From contig NZ_JAJNCL010000001.1 of the NCBI RefSeq assembly GCF_021025955.1, forward strand, positions 682,001-746,000: a DNA stretch of 64,000 nucleotides, in the 5' to 3' direction. The position numbers and the translations under genes were made by a program. Within the stretch, counting starts at the first letter, position 1; each line of letters starts with the position of its first letter. The notes under the pieces were generated by a model. It was not told where the DNA came from, did not search any database, and was given only the letters and a program-made list of their open reading frames with translations. Origin of the DNA: Rhodococcus qingshengii (GTDB taxonomy: Bacteria; Actinomycetota; Actinomycetes; Mycobacteriales; Mycobacteriaceae). This document shows, in pieces, positions 19,584 through 27,604 of this stretch.

Positions 19584-20858
19584 GTGATCAAGGTCCGAAG
19601 GAAGAACAGGGGCGCACCGGCTGTGCCCGCACCGACATTCGCCACCGCCGGGGCGATGCTGTCCGGCCTCGACGGGGCGGTAGTGCATTCGGAGAAAGTG
19701 CGCCGCGCAACCCGTTTCGTGGCCCACGGTCAGTTCTGGAACTTCGTCATAGTCGCGGTCACCTTGATCCTCTATTCGATTGCCTGGCCGACACTGCAAC
19801 TGACGCATCATGTTTCGCCGCCGATCATGCCGTTCGTCGCCGCGTTGGCCGCATTTCCGTTTGTCCTGATCCGGATCAACGCTCCGTTGGGGTGGGCGGT
19901 GTCGGCGGTCTCGGCACTGATCATCCCGTTGGTGTTCGACAACACGCCCGGTTACGACTATCCGTGGCAGGTCGTCCACATCATCGTGCTGATGTCGCTG
20001 CTTGCCGCGGTGAGTCTGCGAGCGCCCATTCAAGTTGTCGGTGTCGCCTGGATCGCCACGGTGCTGCTCTTCCTCGGAAACGCTCCGGGAAGCGACGGAG
20101 CCGGTTGGGCTGTCGGACTCAGCGCCCTGGTGGTCTTCTGCCTGCTGATCCGCTGGTTGGTTCTCTCGCGCCGTCAGTTGGCCAAGCAGGAGGAAGTCAG
20201 TGAACTCGAGCGCACTCGGCGAACGATCCTCGAGGAGAAGGCGCGGATCGCCCGCGACTTGCACGACGTCGTGGCCCACCACATGTCGATGGTGGTCGTG
20301 CAAGCGCAGAGCGCGCCGTACCGACTCGATGCTGTCACTCCGGAGATCCGGACCGAATTCGAATCGATAAGTGAGACTGGGCGAGCAGCGCTCAACGAGA
20401 TTCGTGGTCTCCTCGGAGTACTGCGCAGCGACGGGGACACCGTGGTGACGGCGCCGCAACCGGGTGTCGACCAGTTGGACGAACTGCTGCTCGGCAGTAC
20501 ACGTGCCGGATTGCCGGTGTCGTGGCGAGTCGACGGAGATCGAGCGGCGGTCTCGGAATCCACGGGCCTTGCGCTCTACCGGATCATTCAGGAGTCGATT
20601 ACCAATGCGGCCAGGCATTCACCAGGCGGACCCATCGAGGTCGCCGTGGCGTTCGGCCCGCAATCGGTGAGCGCGCTCGTGAACAACGGGCCTTCGCCCC
20701 TGGGTGGCAATCAGCACTCGGCGTCGGAAACCACTGGTGGCAACGGAATACGCGGAATGCGTGAGCGGGCTTCGGCGGTGGGCGGCATGCTGTTGGCAAA
20801 CCGGCGCGAGGACGGAGGGTTCGAGGTCCGGGCCGAGTTGCCGTCGATGCCCGCCTAG
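19584..20858 (+). CDS. Sensor histidine kinase, NarL/DesK-type (HisKA_3)
   Basis: This 424-residue kinase has four or five membrane segments between about residues 48 and 190 with short loops, hence no large outside sensor domain. The HisKA_3 dimerisation motif ARIARDLHDVVAHHMS follows (phospho-His in RDLHD). A C-terminal ATPase domain has the N box in YRIIQESITNAARHS and a glycine-rich GGNGIRGMRERA. It would sense a membrane or intramembrane signal. The response regulator follows 9 nt later. The signal is unknown, and the neighbouring phospholipase-like pair on the other strand is only a speculative link. Confidence 0.87.
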   Translation: MIKVRRKNRGAPAVPAPTFATAGAMLSGLDGAVVHSEKVRRATRFVAHGQFWNFVIVAVTLILYSIAWPTLQLTHHVSPPIMPFVAALAAFPFVLIRINAPLGWAVSAVSALIIPLVFDNTPGYDYPWQVVHIIVLMSLLAAVSLRAPIQVVGVAWIATVLLFLGNAPGSDGAGWAVGLSALVVFCLLIRWLVLSRRQLAKQEEVSELERTRRTILEEKARIARDLHDVVAHHMSMVVVQAQSAPYRLDAVTPEIRTEFESISETGRAALNEIRGLLGVLRSDGDTVVTAPQPGVDQLDELLLGSTRAGLPVSWRVDGDRAAVSESTGLALYRIIQESITNAARHSPGGPIEVAVAFGPQSVSALVNNGPSPLGGNQHSASETTGGNGIRGMRERASAVGGMLLANRREDGGFEVRAELPSMPA

Positions 20859-20861
20859 GCT
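20856..20861 (+). promoter_or_regulatory. -10 hexamer for a separate response-regulator transcript
   Basis: TAGGCT overlaps the kinase stop codon region, with GTG 20868 6 nt downstream. It could allow the regulator to be expressed on its own leaderless message. Confidence 0.4.
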
Positions 20862-20867
20862 GTCCGA

Positions 20868-21530
20868 GTGCCCATCACAGTATTCATCGCAGACGACCAG
20901 GCGATGGTTCGACAAGGGTTCGGAGCCCTACTCTCCGCCCAGCCCGACATCAGCGTGATCGGCGATGCGCCGGACGGGAAGATCGCCGTCGCCGAGGTCG
21001 CGCGATTGCGTCCGGATGTGGTGTTGATGGATGTTCGCATGCCCGAGATGAACGGACTCGACGCTGCCCGCCAGATTCTGTCCGCCGGGTGGGAACCGCC
21101 GGTGCGAGTCCTCATGCTCACCACTTTCGACATCGATGACTACGTCTACGAGGCACTGAGCGTCGGAGCGAGCGGTTTCATGCTCAAGGACGCACCGGCT
21201 GAGGAACTGATTCGGGCGGTACGCGTCGTTGCCGAAGGGCAGGCCTTGCTGGCGCCGACGGTGACGCGTCGCCTGATTGCCGATGTGACCAGCCGGCGGG
21301 CCGCACCGCGCGCACGGCCCGCAGCGCTCGATGCGCTGACCCCGCGTGAGCGCGAGGTCCTCGAACTGATTGCCCGCGGCTTGTCCAACGTCGAGATCGC
21401 CGAGCGGCTGTTCGTCGCCGAGCAGACCGTCAAGACCCATGTCGGGAAGGTGCTGTCCAAGCTCGATCTGCGCGATCGCGCCCAGGCAGTCGTGTTGGCG
21501 TACGAAAGCGGGCTCGTCACGCCGGGTTAG
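20868..21530 (+). CDS. Response regulator, NarL/FixJ family
   Basis: This 220-residue two-domain regulator has an N-terminal receiver domain with acidic pocket FIADDQ, phospho-Asp in DVVLMDVRMPEMNG and conserved Lys in FMLKDAP. The C-terminal LuxR-type helix-turn-helix runs from LTPREREVLELIARGLSNVE to VKTHVGKVLSKLDLRDRAQA. It is the cognate partner of the kinase just upstream. Targets are unknown and no obvious regulated operon is adjacent. Confidence 0.9.
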   Translation: MPITVFIADDQAMVRQGFGALLSAQPDISVIGDAPDGKIAVAEVARLRPDVVLMDVRMPEMNGLDAARQILSAGWEPPVRVLMLTTFDIDDYVYEALSVGASGFMLKDAPAEELIRAVRVVAEGQALLAPTVTRRLIADVTSRRAAPRARPAALDALTPREREVLELIARGLSNVEIAERLFVAEQTVKTHVGKVLSKLDLRDRAQAVVLAYESGLVTPG

Positions 21531-21645
21531 TGGTCCCGTGCGGCGCGGCGTTGCGGCTCGGCAACGCCGCTATCCTGCGGCAATACGGTGACTGGGGGAA
21601 GATGGACACCAAGATCCACAATCCGGTCACGAGAGGTGCTGCACT

Positions 21646-22677
21646 ATGCGAATCGGAATCCTCACGGGAGGCGGCGACTGCCCGGGCTTGAACGCGGTCA
21701 TACGCGCCGTCGTACGTACGTCGGCCGGACGTTACGGCAGTACCGTGGTCGGATTCCGGGACGGCTGGCGAGGACTTCTCGAGGACCGCAAGGTCCCTCT
21801 CGACGCGGACGATCGCATCAACCGCATCCTCACTCGCGGCGGCACGATCCTCGGCACCGCTCGCGTGAACCCCGACAAACTGCGCGCGGGCCTCGATCAG
21901 ATCAAGCAGACCCTCGACGACAACGGGATCGACGTCCTGATCCCGATCGGCGGCGAAGGCACACTCACTGCGGCCAGTTGGCTTTCCGAGAGTGGAGTAC
22001 CCGTGATCGGCGTGCCCAAGACGATCGACAACGACATCGACTGCACCGACGTGACTTTCGGCTTCGACACCGCCTTGGCCGTCGCCACGGACGCCATCGA
22101 CAGACTCCACACCACGGCCGAATCACACCAGCGGGTCATGCTCGTCGAGGTCATGGGCCGGCACGCGGGCTGGATCGCGCTGCAAGCCGGACTGGCGTCG
22201 GGGGCACACCTGACGCTGGTCCCAGAACAACCGTTCGACGTCGACGAGGTGTGCGCGATGGTCAAGAAGCGCTTCCAGCGCGGCGACTCCCACTTCATCT
22301 GCGTCGTCGCCGAAGGCGCGATGCCCGATCCCACGTCGATGACTCTGCGCGAAGGTGGCATCGACGAGTTCGGACACAAGATCTTCACCGGCGTCGCGCA
22401 GCAGCTCGGCAACGAGATCGAGCGTCGGATCGGCAAGGAAGTTCGCACCACCGTCCTCGGACACATCCAGCGCGGCGGCACCCCGACGCCGCACGATCGC
22501 ATCCTCGCCACTCGCTTCGGGGTTCATGCCACCGACGCAGCTCACCGCGGAGATTTCGGTCAGATGGTCGCGTTGCACGGAACGTCCATCGACCTCGTTC
22601 CGCTCGCCGAGGCGACCCGCAAACTCAAGACGGTGCCCAAGGAGCGCTACGAGGAGGCAGCCGCATTCTTCGGCTGA
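21646..22677 (+). CDS. pfkA: ATP-dependent 6-phosphofructokinase
   Basis: This 343-residue PfkA phosphorylates fructose 6-phosphate in glycolysis. It begins [20 protein letters not shown]. The phosphoryl-donor loop reads [14 protein letters not shown], with Gly where PPi-dependent enzymes have Asp, which favours ATP. The catalytic loop is [13 protein letters not shown] and the substrate block is [10 protein letters not shown]. Lys rather than Gly in PKTIDND is the actinobacterial group-III feature (G104/K124 numbering). The ATG at 21646 follows GAGAGGTG. Its place between gatA and gatB is as in M. tuberculosis (Rv3010c). Confidence 0.93.
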   Translation: MRIGILTGGGDCPGLNAVIRAVVRTSAGRYGSTVVGFRDGWRGLLEDRKVPLDADDRINRILTRGGTILGTARVNPDKLRAGLDQIKQTLDDNGIDVLIPIGGEGTLTAASWLSESGVPVIGVPKTIDNDIDCTDVTFGFDTALAVATDAIDRLHTTAESHQRVMLVEVMGRHAGWIALQAGLASGAHLTLVPEQPFDVDEVCAMVKKRFQRGDSHFICVVAEGAMPDPTSMTLREGGIDEFGHKIFTGVAQQLGNEIERRIGKEVRTTVLGHIQRGGTPTPHDRILATRFGVHATDAAHRGDFGQMVALHGTSIDLVPLAEATRKLKTVPKERYEEAAAFFG

Positions 22678-22689
22678 GCCGCAGACGCA

Positions 22690-22695
22690 TAAACT
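22690..22695 (+). promoter_or_regulatory. -10 hexamer of gatB (leaderless)
   Basis: TAAACT followed by 7 nt and ATG 22703. It gives gatB its own start separate from pfkA read-through. Confidence 0.45.
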
Positions 22696-22702
22696 GATCA
22701 CC

Positions 22703-24214
22703 ATGACTGCTGTCGATGCGCCCGACATCCTCGATTACGACGAAGTACTGACCAAGTACGAGCCTGTGATGGGTATGGAGGTGCACGTAGAACTCGGCAC
22801 CGCGACCAAGATGTTCTGCCCGTGCCCCACCGAGTTCGGTGCCGAACCCAATACCCAGGTGTGCCCGGTCTGTCTGGGCATGCCCGGTTCGTTGCCGGTG
22901 GTGAACGCAGCCGCTGTCGAGTCCGCGATCCGGATCGGCCTTGCGCTCAACTGCTCCATCACGCCGTGGGGCCGATTCGCGCGCAAGAACTACTTCTACC
23001 CGGATCAGCCGAAGAACTACCAGATTTCCCAGTACGACGAGCCGATCGCAACCGAGGGATACCTCGATGTGATCCTCGACGACGGCACGACGTGGCGTGT
23101 CGACATCGAGCGCGCGCACATGGAAGAGGACACCGGAAAGTCCTTGCACGTGGGCGGCGCTACCGGCCGTATCCACGGAGCGAGCCACTCGCTTCTCGAC
23201 TACAACCGTGCCGGTGTGCCGCTGGTCGAGATCGTCACCAAGACCATCCACGGTGCCGGTGAGCGCGCTCCCGAGGTTGCTCGCGCGTACGTGACGGCGC
23301 TCCGTGATCTGCTCAAATCACTCGACGTCTCCGACGTGCGGATGGATCAGGGATCGATGCGCTGCGACGCCAACATCTCGTTGATGCCGATCGGCGCCAC
23401 GGAACTCGGAACGCGTACCGAAACCAAGAACGTCAACTCCCTCAAAAGCGTCGAGGTCGCAGTTCGCTACGAAATGCGCCGTCAGGCAGCAGTTCTCGAC
23501 GCCGGCGGTGAGGTTATCCAGGAGACCCGCCACTTCCAGGAAGCCGACGGCACCACCGCCGCCGGACGTCGTAAGGAAACGGCCGAGGACTACCGCTACT
23601 TCCCGGAGCCGGATCTCGAGCCTGTCGCCCCGAGCGCCGAGTGGGTGGAAGAACTGCGCGGCACCTTGCCGGAGCTCCCCTGGATTCGCCGCGCGCGGAT
23701 CCAGAAGGACTGGGGAATCTCCGACGAGGTCATGCGCGACCTCGTCAATGCCGGTGCCATCGATCTGGTGATCGCGACCACCGAGGCCGGTGCTTCGCCC
23801 GAGGCAGCGCGGTCGTGGTGGCTGTCCTACCTGTCACAGCAGGCCAACACCCGTGGCGTCGAACTCGGTGCTCTGCCGATCACCCCGGCGCAGGTTGCCC
23901 AGGTCGTCGCTCTCATCGACAGCGGCAAGCTCAACAACAAGGTCGCTCGCCAGGTCGTCGATCACGTCCTCGACGGCGAGGGTGACCCGGAGCAGGTTGT
24001 CGCGGCCCACCCGGAGTTGGTCGTCGAACGTGACGAAACCAAGCTCAAGGCAGCCGTCGACGAGGCACTCGCAGCCAACCCCGACATCGCGGACAAGATC
24101 CGCAGTGGCAAGGTGCAGGCCGCCGGAAAGATCGTCGGCGACGTCATGAAGGCCACTCGCGGACAGGCAGACGCGGCTCGTGTGAAGGAACTTGTCATCG
24201 AGGCGTGCAGCTAG
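22703..24214 (+). CDS. gatB: Aspartyl/glutamyl-tRNA amidotransferase subunit B
   Basis: This 503-residue GatB binds misacylated tRNA and phosphorylates the side-chain carboxylate before amide transfer. Signature blocks are [20 protein letters not shown] and PGSLPVVN, then the catalytic-cradle block [20 protein letters not shown] and [12 protein letters not shown], ending with a YqeY-like helical tail (about residues 350-503). It completes GatCAB with gatC-gatA upstream. A longer reading frame upstream is discarded since it lies inside pfkA. A strong terminator follows. Confidence 0.96.
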   Translation: MTAVDAPDILDYDEVLTKYEPVMGMEVHVELGTATKMFCPCPTEFGAEPNTQVCPVCLGMPGSLPVVNAAAVESAIRIGLALNCSITPWGRFARKNYFYPDQPKNYQISQYDEPIATEGYLDVILDDGTTWRVDIERAHMEEDTGKSLHVGGATGRIHGASHSLLDYNRAGVPLVEIVTKTIHGAGERAPEVARAYVTALRDLLKSLDVSDVRMDQGSMRCDANISLMPIGATELGTRTETKNVNSLKSVEVAVRYEMRRQAAVLDAGGEVIQETRHFQEADGTTAAGRRKETAEDYRYFPEPDLEPVAPSAEWVEELRGTLPELPWIRRARIQKDWGISDEVMRDLVNAGAIDLVIATTEAGASPEAARSWWLSYLSQQANTRGVELGALPITPAQVAQVVALIDSGKLNNKVARQVVDHVLDGEGDPEQVVAAHPELVVERDETKLKAAVDEALAANPDIADKIRSGKVQAAGKIVGDVMKATRGQADAARVKELVIEACS

Positions 24215-24230
24215 TCCTCGATAGCGAACA

Positions 24231-24274
24231 CTGATGCCCGGCCGAATCGAATTCGGCCGGGCATCAGTGTTTTT
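24231..24274 (+). terminator. Intrinsic terminator of gatB
   Basis: A 16-17 bp GC-rich stem pairs positions 24231-24247 with 24251-24267 around a CGA loop and is followed by GTGTTTTT. It also lies at the 3' side of the convergent alcohol dehydrogenase. Confidence 0.85.
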
Positions 24275-24300
24275 CCCACTGTCGTTTTACCGCTGTCGAT

Positions 24301-25347
24301 CTATAGATCAGGGACCACAACCGCGCGGCCGCTGAGCGTTCCGGCAGCCAGTCGTCGATACGCTTCGGCTCCGTTGTCGAGACTGAAGGTTTCCACCGCG
24401 ATGTCGAAGATGCCGGCGTGCGCCAGGTCGATCAATTCGACCAACTCGTTGCGGGCACCCCAGTAAGGCACGGTCACCGAAGCCTCGTACGGACTTTGGA
24501 AGAATCCGACTTTGGCGTGGGCCTGCCCGTCGCCGATCCCGACGATGGTGACGTCGGATCCGACGCCGGCGACAGCCATCGCGGTGTCGATGGTGGGCTG
24601 GTAGCCGACGAAGTCGAGAACCAGTGCGGCGCCCTGACTTCCGGTGATCTTGCGGACGTTCTCGGCCGCATCCTTGTCGGAGAGCACCACTTCGTGAGCG
24701 CCGACCTTGGTTGCCAGTTCGAGCTTGTCCGCGCTCACGTCGAGTGCGATGACCGTGGCTGCCGAGAGGTGGCGGAGGAGCTGAATGGCGACGTGGCCGA
24801 GACCACCGGTACCGATGACAACCGCGTACGAGCCTCCGCGAAGTTTCGGCAGAGAACGCTTGATCGCGTGATACGGCGTCAGGCCGGCGTCGGTCAGTGG
24901 CACTGTCTTGATCGGGTCGAGGTCACCGATCGGCACGAGATGGCGAGGTGAATCGACGATCATGAACTCGGCCAACGCGCCGGGTGCGCCGAGTCCTGGA
25001 GGATTGATGCCGAGTTCTTTTGCGCGAGAACAGTAGTTCTCGAGTCCCTGCGAGCAGTGCCAACAGTTGCCGCAACCCCAAGGTCCGTAGACGACGACAT
25101 TGGTTCCGATGTCGAGTCCCTCGACACCCTCGCCGACGGCCGCGACTCGGCCGGCGCCTTCGTGACCGAGTGTGAGCGGAAGGCCGTAGGTGTACTGCTC
25201 TTCTGGCAGGCTCATGATGAAGTCGTCCGAGTGGCAGACGCCGGCCGCGGTTACTTCCAGGAGCACTTCACCGGGACCGGGCTCGGGTTTGGGAATCTCC
25301 GTGAGTTCGGGCTCAGCGCCGATTCTCGTGTATTGGATTGCCTTCAT
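24301..25347 (-). CDS. adh: Zinc-dependent NAD(H) alcohol dehydrogenase, R. erythropolis ADH type
   Basis: This 348-residue medium-chain alcohol dehydrogenase oxidises secondary alcohols and reduces ketones. The catalytic zinc site has Cys in GVCHSDD and His-Glu in LGHEGAGRVAAVGEG. The structural zinc loop is GCGNCWHCSQGLENYC and the coenzyme fold is VVIGTGGLGHVAIQLL. The sequence is, from memory, almost identical to the well-studied R. erythropolis (S)-specific ADH used in ketone reduction; an alignment would settle this. The start is ATG 25347 (MKAIQYTRIG), with AAAGGAG upstream, so nine codons of the longer frame are excluded. It is an insertion relative to the M. tuberculosis gene order. 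Confidence 0.93.
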   Translation of the reverse strand: MKAIQYTRIGAEPELTEIPKPEPGPGEVLLEVTAAGVCHSDDFIMSLPEEQYTYGLPLTLGHEGAGRVAAVGEGVEGLDIGTNVVVYGPWGCGNCWHCSQGLENYCSRAKELGINPPGLGAPGALAEFMIVDSPRHLVPIGDLDPIKTVPLTDAGLTPYHAIKRSLPKLRGGSYAVVIGTGGLGHVAIQLLRHLSAATVIALDVSADKLELATKVGAHEVVLSDKDAAENVRKITGSQGAALVLDFVGYQPTIDTAMAVAGVGSDVTIVGIGDGQAHAKVGFFQSPYEASVTVPYWGARNELVELIDLAHAGIFDIAVETFSLDNGAEAYRRLAAGTLSGRAVVVPDL

Positions 25348-25486
25348 TCCGACTCCTTTGTCGTGGTTGGCCAACCGGTCCTGGCAACTACTGGGTGTTT
25401 AGCCCCGCTAACAAAAGAGTACGCATCTGTGCATGTTCGGTCACCGGATCCGTGACCGAACAGACATGGTGCTCGTCGATCACGGC

Positions 25487-26617
25487 TCAGTCGATTCCGC
25501 CGCTGCCACTCGGCATGGGGATCTTGACCACCTTGTCGTCGTTCGGCCCTGGCTCGCCCGCGGTCTTGTTGATCGTGCTCGCCCACATCAAACCGTCGGA
25601 TCCGAGTGCCAAACCGCCTAGTTGGCCGTACGTGTCCTTCGCCACTGCCGACGGCGCGGTCGTAACTGCTCCTGTTCCGGGGTCGGCAGCCAACGCCGAG
25701 ATCGCTTTGCCGGCCCCCAGCGCGACAGCTACCACTCCCTGCGCCGCAATGCACCCTCCGACGCCGGGTCGGTCAGGCCACGTCCAAGCGGGGGACGTCA
25801 CCGTTCCGTCGGAGCCGACACGTTGGAGGCGATCCTCGAGAGTGGTTCGGTCGGTGACCCACGTCGCGATACCCGGATCCACGCACACGCCGCCGCCGTT
25901 CCCGATTCCGGACAGAACAACTTCCGGGCGAGGCGGCGCTGCGTTGGGCGTCAACGATCGGACTCGCAACAGTTTCCCCGCCAACGAGCCGGGATCCTGA
26001 GCAACCGCAGGGTTTCCGGTATCGCCCGTCAGGACCATGAGCTGGTCCGGGGCCGCGAACTCCAGTGACCCGCCGTTGCCACTCGCGCCGCGTGGAATTC
26101 CACCGAGGACTTCCTTTGCGGTGTCGCCCGGCGCGATGCGGACCACCCGGTTGTCCGTTCCGGTGGTGACGTAGGCATAGATCAGGTTGTCTTCGACGAA
26201 GGTGGGAGAGAGGGCGATGTCGAGCAGGCCGCCGTCACCGCTGCCGTCGACGTCGATCTTGGCAACTTCGACCGGTGTCGTGTTGGGAGCTACCTGCATG
26301 ATTCGGCCGGTTCGTCGTTCGGCCACCAGTCCTGAATTTCCGTCCGGAAGTGTGACAAGGCCACCGGTGGTGTCGAGACAGGTTGCGATCACGGCGGTGT
26401 CGGCATCCTGACACGGTCCGAGGGGGCCGGTCCGCGGCGCCGGCGGCGTGGTGGACGGCGGAGGATTCTCCGGCTGCACTTCCGCGCTTGCCTGGTTGGT
26501 CGGTTCGGGTGTGAACGGCGAGGCAGTCGATTCGTCGAAGTCGGCGCAACCTGCGAGCAACGATGTCCCGAGCACCAGAGCCAGTGCGCCCAGCGTTGCA
26601 TGCCTACCCGTAGTCAT
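25487..26617 (-). CDS. lppZ: Lipoprotein with PQQ-dependent-sugar-dehydrogenase-like beta-propeller, LppZ-like
   Basis: This 376-residue lipoprotein has a signal peptide ending in a lipobox, GTSLLAGC (Cys near residue 24), then a Pro/Thr-rich linker (about 30-62). A six-bladed glucose/sorbosone-dehydrogenase-type propeller follows, with GLLDIALSPTF, IYAYVTTG and GGSLEFA motifs. It would sit on the outer face of the membrane. LppZ (Rv3006) is the equivalent, next to the DoxX gene Rv3005c exactly as here. Substrate unknown. ATG 26617 is chosen because TAACGT lies 7 nt upstream, inside a 12-bp palindrome; the longer frame overlaps the divergent gene. Confidence 0.78.
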   Translation of the reverse strand: MTTGRHATLGALALVLGTSLLAGCADFDESTASPFTPEPTNQASAEVQPENPPPSTTPPAPRTGPLGPCQDADTAVIATCLDTTGGLVTLPDGNSGLVAERRTGRIMQVAPNTTPVEVAKIDVDGSGDGGLLDIALSPTFVEDNLIYAYVTTGTDNRVVRIAPGDTAKEVLGGIPRGASGNGGSLEFAAPDQLMVLTGDTGNPAVAQDPGSLAGKLLRVRSLTPNAAPPRPEVVLSGIGNGGGVCVDPGIATWVTDRTTLEDRLQRVGSDGTVTSPAWTWPDRPGVGGCIAAQGVVAVALGAGKAISALAADPGTGAVTTAPSAVAKDTYGQLGGLALGSDGLMWASTINKTAGEPGPNDDKVVKIPMPSGSGGID

Positions 26618-26625
26618 GCCCAAGA

Positions 26626-26637
26626 CGTTACGTAACG
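26626..26637. promoter_or_regulatory. 12-bp palindrome over the lppZ -10 box
   Basis: CGTTACGTAACG is fully self-complementary. On the minus strand it includes TAACGT, 7 nt from ATG 26617. A dimeric regulator bound here would block the lppZ promoter. The divergent doxX start is 71 bp away. Confidence 0.4.
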
Positions 26638-26694
26638 CACGGCAGATGTCGCCACGCCGGACCAAGGTTCCCCGTCGAGTTCGTGAATCGGTCA

Positions 26695-26700
26695 TAGGCT
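26695..26700 (+). promoter_or_regulatory. -10 hexamer of the doxX-type gene (leaderless)
   Basis: TAGGCT followed by 7 nt and the GTG at 26708. Confidence 0.5.
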
Positions 26701-26707
26701 CACCTAC

Positions 26708-27535
26708 GTGACTGACGAGCGAAAAGATCCCAGCGAGTTGTCGGATGCGGACAAGCCGACGGGCAATGTGTCCAGTCCGTATGATTCGCCCACCGAACAA
26801 TTTCCGACGGTGAGCGCCAAGAATCCGTTGCCGCGGACCGACGACGATCTCGATTTCGGTTCCACGAACGCCAACTCCTTGACCGAACAGATACCGACAT
26901 ATCGAGCACCTGGCGCGGATCAGCCGACGGTGGCTCTCGAGCGTGAGACGGCGTACGACGCTCCGATCGCCTCCGTCCCCACCGCCGAAGCCGTGGCAGG
27001 TGCAACGGAGTCTCCGCGGGGCCGAGGCACGCTCGACCTCGGGTTGCTTGCACTGCGATTGGCCGTCGGCGGAACTGCGTTGGTGCACGGTCTGCAGAAG
27101 TTGACCGGTATCTGGAACGGGCCGGGCCTGAACGGGTTCGAGACGATGCTGGCGGACGCCGGGTTCCAGCAGGCGAAGTGGATGGCGATACTCGGCGCCG
27201 TCGGTGAGGTCGCAGGTGGCGCCCTCCTGATACTCGGGTTGCTGACTCCCGTTGCGGCAGCGTCGGTTCTGGCGGTGATGATCAATGCGTGGGCGCTGCG
27301 TCAGGCGAGTGCACCTGGACTGGAGTACTTCGCTCCTGCCGGTACCGAGTACGAGATGCTGCTCGGAATCTGTGCGGGCGTCATCATTTTGACGGGTCCT
27401 GGCCGTATTGCGCTCGACGGTCGTCGTGGCTGGGCAACCCGCCCGTTTGTCGGATCGCTCGTGGTCTTGATCCTCGGTATCGCTGCCGGCGTCTGCACCT
27501 GGATCTTCCTGAACGGTGCCAATCCGCTCATCTGA
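26708..27535 (+). CDS. DoxX family membrane protein, Rv3005c-like
   Basis: This 275-residue protein has a long acidic, Pro/Thr-rich N-terminal region (about residues 1-105) that looks disordered and cytosolic. Four membrane helices of the DoxX fold follow (about 110-270), with GGTALVHGLQKL and the middle block LGAVGEVAGGALLILGLLTP. In M. tuberculosis Rv3005c is the DoxX member that forms a membrane complex with superoxide dismutase SodA and the sulfurtransferase SseA, linked to oxidative-stress resistance. Whether this protein does the same is inferred from family and position beside lppZ. Confidence 0.78.
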   Translation: MTDERKDPSELSDADKPTGNVSSPYDSPTEQFPTVSAKNPLPRTDDDLDFGSTNANSLTEQIPTYRAPGADQPTVALERETAYDAPIASVPTAEAVAGATESPRGRGTLDLGLLALRLAVGGTALVHGLQKLTGIWNGPGLNGFETMLADAGFQQAKWMAILGAVGEVAGGALLILGLLTPVAAASVLAVMINAWALRQASAPGLEYFAPAGTEYEMLLGICAGVIILTGPGRIALDGRRGWATRPFVGSLVVLILGIAAGVCTWIFLNGANPLI

Positions 27536-27551
27536 AACTCGCGCCGTCCAA

Positions 27552-27598
27552 ACAAACGAACCGCCGCTCTCCGAATCGGAGAGCGGCGGTTCGTTTGT
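27552..27598. terminator. Bidirectional terminator between doxX gene and permease
   Basis: An almost perfect palindrome centred at 27575, about 22 pairs, GC-rich in the middle with A-rich and T-rich ends (ACAAAC and GTTTGT). It lies 17 nt after the doxX stop and 6 nt after the permease stop, serving both convergent genes. Confidence 0.85.
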
Positions 27599-27604
27599 GA
27601 AGGA

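Noticed and set aside
21646-22677. PPi-dependent phosphofructokinase
   Set aside because: The donor loop has Gly (GGEGT), not the Asp expected for PPi-dependent enzymes.
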